Source of the DNA: CAZLKN01 sp964560135
GTDB taxonomy: Bacteria; Actinomycetota; JAICYB01
Direction: 5' to 3'
DNA: 60,424 bases
Assembly: GCA_964560135.1 (NCBI GenBank)
Contig: CAZLKN010000016.1
Coordinates: forward strand, 1 to 60,424
The stretch's first letter is position 1. Each line of letters starts with the position of its first letter. Below are positions 48,471 to 56,765 of this stretch, piece after piece. The notes below the pieces were generated by a model, which saw only the letters and a program-made list of their open reading frames with translations, did not search any database and was not told the origin of the DNA. The translations under genes were made by a program, and so were the position numbers.

Positions 48471-49322
48471 ATGGACCGCATCGACCTCCACGCCCACACC
48501 ACCGCCTCGGACGGCACCCTCGGCCCCGCCGAGCTCGTCGCCTTCGCGCTCGAGCGTGAGGTGGACGTGATCGCCGTCACCGACCACGACACCGTGGACG
48601 GCATCCTCGACGCCCATGCGGCGGGGGCCCAGCTCGGGGTACGGGTGGTGGCGGGGATCGAGCTGTCGTGCCGGCACGCCGATCGCAGCGTTCACGTGCT
48701 CGGGCTGCTCATCGATCCGCACGCGCCGGTGCTCGACGAGGTCCTGGAGGCGTTCCGCACCGAGCGCATGGAGCGTGGACGGATGATGGTGGAGCGGCTC
48801 AACGAGCTCGGCTACGCCCTCGACTACGGCGACGTCCTCCGCCACGCGGGCGGGCGGATCGTGGCCCGCCCCCACGTGGCCCGGGCGCTGGTCGACCGGG
48901 GACACGTGTCCAGCGTGCGGAAGGCCTTCACCTCGAACCTCATCGCCGACGGGGGCCGGGCCGACGTCGCCCGGCGGACGTTCTCGCCGCAGGAGGCGGT
49001 GGATCTCGTCCGGCGGGCGGGTGGGGCGGCGGTGATCGCGCATCCGGGAGCCGCTCACCACGAGGGACCGCGCCTGGCCGCCCCCGGCGGGTTGATCGAG
49101 GAGCTCACCGGACACGGTCTGGCGGGGATCGAGGTGGACCATCCGGACCATCCGCCGGACGTGCGCGATGAGCTGCGCGCGCTCGCTTCGGAGCTCGACC
49201 TCGTGGCCACCGGGGGCTCGGACTGTCACGGCCGGGAGGGGACCTGGCCCGGAACCTGCTTGTCCGATCCGGAGGCCTTCCGGGCGCTGGAGGAGCGCAC
49301 CGGGATCAGCCCGGGAGGTTGA
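48471..49322 (+). CDS. PHP-domain phosphoesterase (RNase AM/YciV-like)
   Basis: The 283-residue protein has the four PHP metal-binding motifs: DLHAHTTASDGT, VTDHDTVDG, the middle VIAHPGAAH and the C-terminal GGSDCHG. The layout fits the YciV/TrpH group, whose E. coli member is a 5'-3' exonuclease trimming nucleotides and RNA ends. Start ATG 48471. It is convergent with, and overlaps by 17 bases, the thioesterase gene. Confidence 0.88.
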   Translation: MDRIDLHAHTTASDGTLGPAELVAFALEREVDVIAVTDHDTVDGILDAHAAGAQLGVRVVAGIELSCRHADRSVHVLGLLIDPHAPVLDEVLEAFRTERMERGRMMVERLNELGYALDYGDVLRHAGGRIVARPHVARALVDRGHVSSVRKAFTSNLIADGGRADVARRTFSPQEAVDLVRRAGGAAVIAHPGAAHHEGPRLAAPGGLIEELTGHGLAGIEVDHPDHPPDVRDELRALASELDLVATGGSDCHGREGTWPGTCLSDPEAFRALEERTGISPGG

Positions 49323-49719
49323 AGAAGGTCGCTGACGCGCGGGCGAGCAGGTTGTCGTCGGTGTCGCGCACCTCGCCCTCGGCGAATCCCACCCGGCGGC
49401 TCTCGTGGACCGCGGTGCCGGTCCCGCGGATCACGCCGGTCCTCGCAGCCTTGAGGTAGGTGATCGACAGCTGCACCGTGCGGTGGGTCACGTCGGCGGG
49501 CAGGATCGTGCGGAGGCTCAGCCCGCAGACCGAGTCGAGCAGGCCCGCGATCACCCCGCCGTGGACGATGCCCTGCGGGTTCAGGTGGTGATGTTCGAGG
49601 TCCACCCGCATCACCACGCGGCCCTCCTCGACCTCCTCGAGGGTCGCACCCGCCCATGTGTGGTACGGGGACCGGGCGATGCGCTCCCGGAGTTCGTCGT
49701 AGGCGATCGGGGCGGTCAT
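49306..49719 (-). CDS. PaaI-type hotdog thioesterase
   Basis: The 137-residue protein has the single hotdog domain with HHHLNPQGIVHGGVIAGLLD, where HGG and the following Asp/Glu region form the active site, and LSITYLKAARTGVIRGTG. It should hydrolyse acyl- or aryl-CoA thioesters. Its ATG overlaps the stop of the ABC permease gene by four bases, so it is the last gene of the exporter operon. Confidence 0.87.
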   Translation of the reverse strand: MTAPIAYDELRERIARSPYHTWAGATLEEVEEGRVVMRVDLEHHHLNPQGIVHGGVIAGLLDSVCGLSLRTILPADVTHRTVQLSITYLKAARTGVIRGTGTAVHESRRVGFAEGEVRDTDDNLLARASATFFNLPG

Positions 49720-50567
49720 TGCTGCCGGCTCAGCCCCCGGGCCGCGAAGACGAACATCACGACGCCGAACAGGCCCAGCACCGCCACATCACCGGCGATC
49801 GGCATCGGGTTGCCGCCCCAGAAGACCTGCGGGGGGAAATCGGGGATCAGGATGCGACGGATCGCGTCCACCGCGTAGGTGACGGGGTCGAGGATCGCCA
49901 GACCCTTCAGCCACGACGGGACGGCGTCCAGCGGGAACAGGGCACCCGACAGGAAGAACAGCGGCAGCGTGATGAAGTTCATGATCACCATGAAGCCCTG
50001 CATCGTCTGGATCCTGGACGCCAGGGCGATCCCGAGGAGGTTGATCGACAGGGCGAACAACACCAGCACCGGTACCACGGTCAGGATCCTCAACGTCTCC
50101 ACGTGCAGGCCCACAACGGGGGCGAAGAGCAGGATCGCGATGCCCTGCACGCCCGAGGTGGTGGCACCGCCGGCGGCCTTGCCGGCGATCACGCTGGAGC
50201 GGCCGAGCGGCGCGACGAGGATCTCCTTGAGGAATCCGAACTCGCGGTCCCAGACCATCGACACCGCGGCGAACATCGAGGTGAACAGCGACGTCATGAC
50301 GATCACGCCCGGGAGCAGGAAGACGCGGTAGTCGCCGGCGACCATGTCGTCCCGCATCGATGCGCCCAGGCCCGTTCCGAATACGAGCAGGTACAGCAGC
50401 GGCTGGACGAACGAGGTCACCATGCGGGTGCGCTCCCGGACGAACCGCGTCAGTTCGCGCTGCCAGATGCTCGCGGCGCCGCGGACGTCGCGACGCAGGG
50501 CCGACCGGGCGGTCGCCGACGGCCGCGTGGGCGCCCCGGGCGTGTCGTGTCCGGGGACGGTCTTCAC
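49716..50567 (-). CDS. ABC-2 type permease (DrrB-like)
   Basis: The 283-residue protein has a cytosolic N-terminus and six membrane segments. A conserved block near the middle (SMVWDREFGFLKEILVAPLG) is typical of DrrB/NodJ-like ABC-2 permeases. Together with the ATPase encoded just upstream it forms an exporter of drugs, lipids or polysaccharide. Its start overlaps the ATPase stop by four bases. Confidence 0.88.
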   Translation of the reverse strand: MKTVPGHDTPGAPTRPSATARSALRRDVRGAASIWQRELTRFVRERTRMVTSFVQPLLYLLVFGTGLGASMRDDMVAGDYRVFLLPGVIVMTSLFTSMFAAVSMVWDREFGFLKEILVAPLGRSSVIAGKAAGGATTSGVQGIAILLFAPVVGLHVETLRILTVVPVLVLFALSINLLGIALASRIQTMQGFMVIMNFITLPLFFLSGALFPLDAVPSWLKGLAILDPVTYAVDAIRRILIPDFPPQVFWGGNPMPIAGDVAVLGLFGVVMFVFAARGLSRQQ

Positions 50568-51556
50568 ATCGCCCTCCCGGAGCGCATCCGGGACGCCGCG
50601 GCGGCACGGAAGGACTCATTCGCCCCGGCCTCCTCGTCGCGAAGGTGCCGGCCGGTGAGCTCGATGAACACGTCGTCGAGGGTCGGACGGGTGAGCTTCA
50701 CCGACTGCACCTCCACGTCCAGCGAGGCGAGCACCCGCGGGATGGCCGCCTCACCGTCCGGGACGGCCACATGGATCCCGTCGGACACGTCGGTGGGTTC
50801 GTAGCCGAAGCGCTCCCGCAGGACGCGCATCACGGCCTGGTCGTCGGAGGTCCGCAGCGTGAGTGCGTCCCCGCCGAGGGCACGCTTCATGCCCTCGGGG
50901 GAGTCGAGCGCGATGATCCTGCCCTGGTCCATCACCGCGATGCGGTGACAGTGCTCGGCCTCCTCCATGTAGTGGGTGGTGAGGAAGATCGTGATCTGCT
51001 CCTCGCGGGCGAGCTCCAGGACGTAGTTCCACAGATGCTTGCGGGACTGGGGATCGAGGCCGATGGTGGGCTCGTCGAGGAACAGCACGGCTGGACGGTG
51101 CAGCAGCCCCCGCGCCATCTCCAAGCGCCGGCGCATCCCGCCGGAGAACGTCTGGACGATCTTCTTGCGGCGTTCGTACAGGTCCACGACCTCCAGGAGC
51201 TCCCGGATCCGCGGTACGGCCACCGAACGGGGCATCCCGTAGACGTCGGCGTGGAAGCGCATGTTCTCCCAGGCCGTCAGGTACACGTCGAGGGAGGGAT
51301 CCTGGAACACGATCCCGATGGACGAACGCACCTCGTTGCGCTGCGTCGCGACGTCGTAGCCGGCGACCCACGCCCGGCCCCCCGAGGGCGCGAGCAGCGT
51401 GCAGAGCATCGAGATCGTGGTGGTCTTCCCGGCACCGTTGGGACCCAGGAATCCGAAGACCTCGCCGGGCGCGACCTCGAAGGAGACCCCGTCGACGGCC
51501 ACGAACCGGCCGTAGGTGCGGACGAGCTCGGAGGCCCGGATGATCGGCTCGGACAT
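50564..51556 (-). CDS. ABC exporter ATPase (DrrA-like)
   Basis: The 330-residue protein has Walker A GPNGAGKTT, the signature FSGGMRRRLEMARGL, Walker B LFLDEPTIGLD and the H-loop TTHYMEE. The DrrA/daunorubicin-resistance C-terminal extension follows. It drives the ABC-2 permease encoded next. The operon order ATPase, permease, thioesterase lies on the minus strand. The substrate is unknown. Confidence 0.9.
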   Translation of the reverse strand: MSEPIIRASELVRTYGRFVAVDGVSFEVAPGEVFGFLGPNGAGKTTTISMLCTLLAPSGGRAWVAGYDVATQRNEVRSSIGIVFQDPSLDVYLTAWENMRFHADVYGMPRSVAVPRIRELLEVVDLYERRKKIVQTFSGGMRRRLEMARGLLHRPAVLFLDEPTIGLDPQSRKHLWNYVLELAREEQITIFLTTHYMEEAEHCHRIAVMDQGRIIALDSPEGMKRALGGDALTLRTSDDQAVMRVLRERFGYEPTDVSDGIHVAVPDGEAAIPRVLASLDVEVQSVKLTRPTLDDVFIELTGRHLRDEEAGANESFRAAAASRMRSGRAM

Positions 51557-51598
51557 GAACCTCAGGGTACGGGATCCGGAGCGGGGCGGCGGCTGCCC

Positions 51599-53272
51599 TC
51601 AGAACGGCAGATCGGGGATCGAGCGCTCCAGCACGCACTCCACGAGGTACGGGCCCTCGTGAGTCAGTGCGGCGGTGACCGCGGCGCGCAGCTCGGCGGG
51701 GTCGGAGGCCGTCGCGGCCCCCAGTCCCATCCCGTGGGCCAGCGACACGAAGTCGACCTCGGGGTCGGTGATGTCCATCCCGACGTAGGTGTCCGTCTCG
51801 TAGGCGCGCTGCTTGGCGGCGCGCGTCCCCGACTTGATGATCTGGTAGCCGCCGTTGTTCATCACCAGGTACAGGATCGGCAGCCTCCGCCTCGCGGCGG
51901 TGTACAGGGCCTGCGGGCAGTACATGAGGCTGCCGTCCCCGAGGGTGCACACGACCCGGCGTCCCGGCTGGGCCAGCGCCACACCGACCGCCGCACCCGC
52001 GCCCCAGCCGAGCGCGCCGCCCTTGTGACCGAAGAAGGAGTCGGCGTCCTCGAGGGCCGGGATCGAGCGGGAGGCCAGGGAGCTCGTGACCGACTCGTCC
52101 ACGACGGACAGCGGGGTGTCGCCGAGGAGCTCCACCACCGTGGACAGGATCCCGGGCGGGGTCAGCGGTGTCTTCTCGCGCTCGGCCTCTCCCCAGGCGA
52201 TGGTGCCCGGACGGGCTCCGGCGCCGTCCGCCTCGAGCTTCGCGCGCTGCGAAGCGGCGCGCGAAGCGGTCTGCTCCGTCCACCCGTCCACGGCCGCCAG
52301 CAGCGCCGCGGTGAACCGGTCGGCGGTGGCCACGGCTCCGACCTCGGTCGGGTAGTTCTTGCCGACCTCCCAGGGATCGGGGTGGACGTGGATCAGCTTC
52401 GCCTCAGGCGGAAGCGGGTCTACCGGCTGGTAGTAGTACAGGAAGAAGGCGCGGGCCCCCAGCACGAGCACCACGTCGTGGGGGGCGAGGAACGAGCGCG
52501 CCAGGTTCGGGAACGGCGGCAGCCCGCCGCCGTGGAGCGGATGGGTGTTGGGGAACCCCTGCGTCAACGAGAGCGGCGCGGTGTAGACCTTCGCCCCCAC
52601 GGCCTCCGCAAGCGCCACCACCTGCCCGACGCACGCGGTGCGTCCCACGTCGTCCCCGGCCACGATCACGGGGGCCGTGGCGTCGGCGAGCAGGTCCGCG
52701 GCGCGTTCCACGGCACCGGCGTCGGGGGCCGGGCCCGCGGGCACGTCGGCGGGCCGCAGGTCGACATCGTCGGAGACCTCTCGAGCGAGCACGTCCATCG
52801 GCCAGGACAGCAGCACCGGCCCCGTGGGCGGCGTCATCGCGACTTTGAAGGCGCGGCGCAGCGACGGGATCACGTCGTCCACCGACGTCGGCTCGTAGGC
52901 CCACTTCACCAGCGGCCGCGCCATCCCCACGAGATCGGCGAGCAGCAGCGGCTCGGTGAGCGCGAAGCGGGTGTCCTCGTTTCCGGCGGTCACCACCACC
53001 GGCGAGCGGTGCTTGGAGGCCATGTACAGGGCCGAGAATGCCTGGGCGAGCCCGGGCCCGGTGTGGAGGTTGGCCACCTGTGGCCGGCGGGTGGCTTGCG
53101 CGAGCCCGTCGGCGGCGGCCACGGCCACGTTCTCCTGGAGACAGAGGACGAACTCGAGGTCGGCGTCGACCATCGCGTCCATGAACGGGATCTCGGTGGT
53201 CCCCGGGTTCCCGAACACGTACCGGACCCCCTCGCCTTCCAGATACCTCAGGACGGCGTCCGCGGCGCGCAC
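51599..53272 (-). CDS. Thiamine-diphosphate enzyme, benzoylformate-decarboxylase-like
   Basis: The 557-residue protein has the three-domain layout of the acetolactate-synthase/BFD superfamily. The N-terminal part has FGNPGTTEIPFM and LQENVAVAAADGLAQ, with the catalytic Glu. The C-terminal ThDP-binding motif is GDGSLMYCPQALYTAARRRL followed by the NN of LVMNNGGY. GNPGTTE is typical of benzoylformate decarboxylases and related 2-oxo-acid decarboxylases rather than IlvB. It starts with GTG four bases after the DUF3107 stop. The substrate may be an aromatic or branched 2-oxo acid. Confidence 0.83.
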   Translation of the reverse strand: MRAADAVLRYLEGEGVRYVFGNPGTTEIPFMDAMVDADLEFVLCLQENVAVAAADGLAQATRRPQVANLHTGPGLAQAFSALYMASKHRSPVVVTAGNEDTRFALTEPLLLADLVGMARPLVKWAYEPTSVDDVIPSLRRAFKVAMTPPTGPVLLSWPMDVLAREVSDDVDLRPADVPAGPAPDAGAVERAADLLADATAPVIVAGDDVGRTACVGQVVALAEAVGAKVYTAPLSLTQGFPNTHPLHGGGLPPFPNLARSFLAPHDVVLVLGARAFFLYYYQPVDPLPPEAKLIHVHPDPWEVGKNYPTEVGAVATADRFTAALLAAVDGWTEQTASRAASQRAKLEADGAGARPGTIAWGEAEREKTPLTPPGILSTVVELLGDTPLSVVDESVTSSLASRSIPALEDADSFFGHKGGALGWGAGAAVGVALAQPGRRVVCTLGDGSLMYCPQALYTAARRRLPILYLVMNNGGYQIIKSGTRAAKQRAYETDTYVGMDITDPEVDFVSLAHGMGLGAATASDPAELRAAVTAALTHEGPYLVECVLERSIPDLPF

Positions 53273-53276
53273 GGGC

Positions 53277-53516
53277 TCAGCTCTCGACGCGGACCGAGAA
53301 CCCGACCTGCTTGTCCGCTTTGCCGGCGTCGACCTCCACGTAGGCGATCTTGTCCGTGGGGACCGCGACGCGCCGGCCTCCCTTGTCGGTCACCCACAGC
53401 AGCTTGTGACCCTCGGAGAAGGCCTGCTCGACGAGTTCGGTGACCTTCTCGGGCTCATCGGCGAGCTCGAGGCGGAGCTCGCGGCTGGAGAACTGGACCC
53501 CGATGACGACCTCCAC
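53277..53516 (-). CDS. DUF3107 protein
   Basis: The 79-residue protein starts at GTG 53516 behind AAGGAGG. It matches the small actinobacterial DUF3107 family: VEVVIGVQFSSRELRLEL, then VAVPTDKIAYVEV. The function is unknown. It is the first gene of a two-gene unit with the thiamine-diphosphate enzyme, and its presence supports an actinobacterial origin for the window. Confidence 0.87.
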   Translation of the reverse strand: MEVVIGVQFSSRELRLELADEPEKVTELVEQAFSEGHKLLWVTDKGGRRVAVPTDKIAYVEVDAGKADKQVGFSVRVES

Positions 53517-53664
53517 GATGAGATCCTCCTTATTCGGATGTGGGCGGATGGTGCGCCGCGGCCGTTGGTGCGCCGGGCGCGGGCATGGTAGCACTAGGAC
53601 ATCCAGATGTGGCGCCCGGACCCCGGAGCGCCGCTCCTCGCGTAGGGAAGGAAGTGCAGTCATC

Positions 53665-54773
53665 GTGCCTGACCCAATCGGATTCGACGTCATGACCGAA
53701 CTCGTTCGGTACGGCGTCCCCGCCCTCATCGTGCTGGTGGGGGCCTTCGTCCTCTACGGTGTCGGCCGCGCGCTCCTCGGGCGTGCCGGCTCGCCCGTCG
53801 CCTCCGCCGGCGACGAGGCCCGCGCCCGCGCCCGCAGCGCGCGCCTGACCCTCAACCGCATGTGGGTCGGCGTCGTGGGCGTGGTGGCCCTGCTGGCCTA
53901 CCCCGTCGTGTTCCAAGCAGTCAGGATCACGCCCGCCGCGGGTCTGCCCGGCGGCGTGGTGGCGGCATTTGTCCTCGTCGCCTTCACGGTGCTCGTGCCC
54001 GCTCTGGTCGGCCGGAGCCTGCTGCCCGACGTGGCCGCCGGGCTCGCCATCCGGCTCGAGGGCCAGTTCGCCCCCGGCGACCGGGTCTACCTGTCCGGAG
54101 CCGACGTCCAGGGCGTGGTCGAGAGCGCCAGCCTGCGCGTCACCGAGATCCGGGAGAGGGACGGGTCACGGGTGTTCGTCCCCAACGCTTCGATCACCGC
54201 GGTGCGGACCCTGTCCGGTGCCGCGGCGACCGAAGGTGAGGACGGACGTGGCCGCGGCAGGGCGCGCACCCGCCGTCCCCGCAGCCGCCGTCCCGAGTCC
54301 GGCGACAAGCCCGCCGAGGAGGCGGTCAGGACGCCCGAGGCCACTCCGCGCCCCCGGCAGGACCAGCCGGCACCGGTCTCCGGGGAGGACGTCGGCGATG
54401 CCCGTCGGTCCGAGCAGGCCGGCGAGGACCGCGGCCCGCGGTCGGGTTCGGGCCGCAGTGGCGGCGGGAGCCGGCGGCGGGGTTCCCGCGGCGGGCGCCC
54501 GCGGACGTCCGGTGCGCCCCGCGAAGGCGCCGAGCGCNNNNNNNNNNNNNNNNNNNNNNNNNNNNNNNNNNNNNNNNNNNNNNNNNNNNNNNNNNNNNNN
54601 NNNNNNNNNNNNNNNNNNNNNNNNNNNNNNNNNNNNNCGCCGAGCGCGACCGGCCCGCCGAGCGCGACCGGCCCGACAGCGGAACCCCCCGGGAGGCGTC
54701 GGAGGAACGGCCCCCGGCGCCGTCCTCCTCGGAATCCGAAGCGCCCTCCGACTCCCCCTGGTCGATCGAGTAG
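53665..54773 (+). CDS. MscS-like channel with repetitive C-terminal tail, interrupted by an assembly gap
   Basis: From GTG 53665 the protein has three membrane segments (VPALIVLVGAFVLYGVGRAL; MWVGVVGVVALLAYPVVF; GGVVAAFVLVAFTVLVPALV) and an MscS beta-domain (DVAAGLAIRLEGQFAPGDRV; VFVPNASI). A long tail follows, rich in Arg, Gly, Pro and Glu. At 54538-54637 there are 100 N. After them AERDRP repeats lead to SPWSIE and TAG 54771-54773. The pre-gap frame does not continue in phase through 100 bases; a true gap of 3n+2 would join the AERDRP frame. Typical MscS relatives lack such a tail. Confidence 0.75.
54538..54637. other. Assembly gap (100 N) inside a tandem repeat
   Basis: Exactly 100 undetermined bases are flanked on both sides by the same ten bases (CGCCGAGCGC). 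To the right an 18-base unit encoding AERDRP is repeated twice. The gap size is probably a placeholder for a collapsed tandem repeat in the mscS-like tail. Confidence 0.9.
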
Positions 54774-54803
54774 GGCTCGCGGCACCCCCGCGGACCTTTG
54801 TCC

Positions 54804-54980
54804 TATACTTGTCGCCGTGCCCGCTCTTGATGCGGGGTAGGGTCGCTTGCCGGGCCCACCGACTGCAGGGGGTGGGTTTTCGCGTGTCGGATACCGTTTC
54901 GCCCGCGATGGTGCGGGTGGGCAGGTGAGGTCCCGGGTATGGTGCCCGGGCAGCGCCGGTAGCCCCGAAGGGAGTGATAG
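54804..54980 (+). promoter_or_regulatory. Promoter -10 and structured leader of the polyamine operon
   Basis: A good -10 box (TATACT, 54804-54809) lies 170 bases before the first start codon, so the transcript would have a long leader. Two consecutive GC-rich hairpins are visible: CCCGC-GATGGT-GCGGG (54902-54917) and CCCGGG-TATGGTG-CCCGGG (54932-54950). Both have ATGGT in the loop. A third stem may form around GGGCCCACC/GGTGGG near 54857-54885. I do not recognise a known riboswitch class. A clear -35 box is not seen. Confidence 0.45.
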
Positions 54981-55055
54981 ATGGAGATCCGGTTCAGCAC
55001 CCGGCGCAGTGCACCGCGCCACGTCCGCTCCGACGACCCCGCCTTCCCCCGATGA
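54981..55055 (+). CDS. Arginine-rich leader peptide (24 codons) upstream of arginine decarboxylase
   Basis: ATG 54981 has a good ribosome binding site (GAAGGGAG, six to seven bases upstream). It opens a frame of 24 codons, beginning MEIRFSTRRSAPRHVR and ending SDDPAFPR, with six arginines including the last residue. Its TGA overlaps the ATG of the arginine decarboxylase gene (ATGA). That ATG has no ribosome binding site of its own, so its translation should depend on ribosomes arriving from the leader frame. The arrangement recalls the arginine-rich SpeFL leader peptide that controls ornithine decarboxylase in E. coli. This is inference from layout only. Confidence 0.55.
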   Translation: MEIRFSTRRSAPRHVRSDDPAFPR

Positions 55056-55534
55056 TCTTCGTCCCGCGGCTGATCCACCTCGCCCGCGGCACAGCGGAGG
55101 GAACGACCCCGCTCAACGCGTTCGACAACGCCCTGCTCGACGCGGGCGTCCACAACGTGAACCTCGTCCGGGTGTCGTCGATCGTGCCTGAGGGGGCCCG
55201 CTTCGGACCGTTGCCGGATCTCCCGGTGGGGGCGGTGGTCCCCACCGTCTACACCGACGTCGTCTCGAACCTGCCCGGCGAGATGATCTCCGCCTGCATC
55301 GGGGCGGGGGTCGGCTCCGAGGGCGGGGTGCTCATGGAGTACCACCACAGCGGTCCGGCGGACGACGCCGAGCGTGTGGTGGGCCACATGGTCGAGGAAG
55401 GTTTCGCGCGGCGCGGATGGACCCTCGAGAAGGTCACGTTCGTCACCGCGGAGCACAAGGTCGATCGCCTCGGCTGCGCCGTGGCGGTGGCCATGTTGTT
55501 GGACGGGATCCCGGTCCGGGATGAAGGGAGGTGA
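55052..55534 (+). CDS. pdaD: Pyruvoyl-dependent arginine decarboxylase
   Basis: The 160-residue proenzyme matches the PvlArgDC family: FVPRLIHLARGTAEG, the autocleavage site VRVSSIVP (between S42 and S43, creating the pyruvoyl group on the second chain), then GEMISACIGAG and VGSEGGVLMEYHH. It makes agmatine from arginine and CO2 release, the first step of this operon. Start ATG 55052 is the family-like position; a longer frame from GTG 54974 lacks conserved sequence. Pyruvoyl enzymes of this type are best known from archaea and some bacteria, which makes this an uncommon choice. Confidence 0.88.
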   Translation: MIFVPRLIHLARGTAEGTTPLNAFDNALLDAGVHNVNLVRVSSIVPEGARFGPLPDLPVGAVVPTVYTDVVSNLPGEMISACIGAGVGSEGGVLMEYHHSGPADDAERVVGHMVEEGFARRGWTLEKVTFVTAEHKVDRLGCAVAVAMLLDGIPVRDEGR

Positions 55535-55539
55535 CGTGG

Positions 55540-55884
55540 ATGAAGGCGCTGGGTCGGCATCTGATCGTGGAGATGTGGGACGCGCAGAACCTGAACTCTG
55601 CCGAAGCGCTCGAGCTCGGCCTGCGTGAGGCCGTCGAGGTGATCGACGGCACGCTGCTCGACGTCCGCGTTGTCTCCTTCCCGGTTCACGGCGTGACCGG
55701 CGTGGCGATCATCGCCGAGTCGCACATCGCGGTGCACACCTGGCCGGAGTACGGCTACGCGGCCGTCGACATCTTCACCTGCAATCTGGAGGCGGACGTG
55801 CAGGCCGGCATCGAGGCTCTCGCCAAGCACCTGCTGCCGGCCCGCACGCAGGTGATGGAGGTCCGCCGGGGACTCGTGCAGTGA
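55540..55884 (+). CDS. speD: S-adenosylmethionine decarboxylase proenzyme
   Basis: The 114-residue protein is the short class 1B form. The self-cleavage site is at S61 in IIAESHIAVHTWPEYGYAAV, where the serine becomes pyruvoyl. The N-terminal GRHLIVEMW is also typical. It supplies decarboxylated SAM as the aminopropyl donor. ATG 55540 follows AGGGAGGTG, whose GTGA overlaps the upstream stop. The next gene overlaps its stop by four bases. Confidence 0.92.
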   Translation: MKALGRHLIVEMWDAQNLNSAEALELGLREAVEVIDGTLLDVRVVSFPVHGVTGVAIIAESHIAVHTWPEYGYAAVDIFTCNLEADVQAGIEALAKHLLPARTQVMEVRRGLVQ

Positions 55885-56765
55885 CCGAGACCTACGGCGA
55901 GCCGGTCACCGCCGGGTTCGACCACGTCTTCCGGGGACGGCTGCTCCACCGCGAGCGGTCCGGCTTCCAGCTCGTGGAGGTCTACGAGCACGAGCACTTC
56001 GGCAGGATGCTGATGCTCGACGAGGTCGTCCAGACCACCGAACGCGACGAGTTCTGCTACCACGAGATGCTGGTGCACCCCGCGTTGTGCTCCCGTGAGC
56101 CGATCGAACGGGTGCTGGTGATCGGCGGCGGGGACGGCGGCACCCTGCGACACGTGCTCATGCACGACCCGGCCGAGGCCGTGATGTGCGAGATCGACGA
56201 GGCGGTGGTGCGCGTGTCCCGCGAGCATCTGCCCGCGCTGGCCGCAGACGCCTTCGACGACCCCCGCACCACCCTGCTCTACGACGACGGGGCCGCCTAC
56301 GTCGCCCGTCACACCGACGCCTTCGACGCGATCATCGTGGACTCCACCGACCCCGTTGGTCCGGCGGTGATCCTGTTCTCTGAGGAGTTCTACGCCGCCT
56401 GCCGTACGGCCTTGAAGCCCGACGGGATCCTGGTGGCGCAGTCGGGCTCACCCTTCTACCAGGAGCGCGAGTTCAAGCTCGCGGTGGGCAACATGTCGAA
56501 GGCGTTCCCGACCGTCGAGGTCTACCACGGCTTCGTCCCCACCTACCCCGGCGTCTTCTGGGCCTACACCGTCGGGACGGCCGGCGCGGCCCCCTCGGCC
56601 ACGCAGGCTGCCGACGTGGAGCGGCGCCTGGCCGGGCGCGGGATCACCACCCGGGCCTACGCCCCCGGCGTCCACGCCTCAGCCTTCGCCCTGCCCCCCT
56701 TCGTCGCCGCCCTCGTGGAGGAGGCCCGTGCGGGCTCCGAAGCCCCATCCGTTCCTCGCGGCTGA
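55881..56765 (+). CDS. speE: Spermidine synthase-like aminopropyltransferase
   Basis: The 294-residue protein has the family blocks FGRMLMLDEVVQTTERDEF, YHEMLVHPAL, VLVIGGGDGGTLRHVL (SAM-type binding), EIDEAVV, and the catalytic DSTDPVGPA. It moves the aminopropyl group from decarboxylated SAM to an amine acceptor such as putrescine, or to agmatine as in the Thermus route. It starts with GTG inside the speD stop and its own end overlaps the agmatinase start by 38 bases. Confidence 0.92.
   Translation: MTETYGEPVTAGFDHVFRGRLLHRERSGFQLVEVYEHEHFGRMLMLDEVVQTTERDEFCYHEMLVHPALCSREPIERVLVIGGGDGGTLRHVLMHDPAEAVMCEIDEAVVRVSREHLPALAADAFDDPRTTLLYDDGAAYVARHTDAFDAIIVDSTDPVGPAVILFSEEFYAACRTALKPDGILVAQSGSPFYQEREFKLAVGNMSKAFPTVEVYHGFVPTYPGVFWAYTVGTAGAAPSATQAADVERRLAGRGITTRAYAPGVHASAFALPPFVAALVEEARAGSEAPSVPRG

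Noticed and set aside
50360..53443. Plus-strand open frame of about 1000 codons
   Set aside because: It lies antisense to the ABC exporter and thiamine-diphosphate enzyme genes, which have full motif sets; the translation is His/Arg/Gly-rich and has no domain.
54638..54680. CRISPR-like short repeat
   Set aside because: The two 18-base copies are directly adjacent, encode AERDRP in frame and have no spacers. No CRISPR array is seen anywhere in the window.
54816..54980. Known riboswitch (ykkC/mini-ykkC, SAM, c-di-AMP) before the polyamine operon
   Set aside because: The hairpin loops lack the ACGR of mini-ykkC, and I could not fit conserved cores of the other classes. It is kept as an unassigned structured leader.
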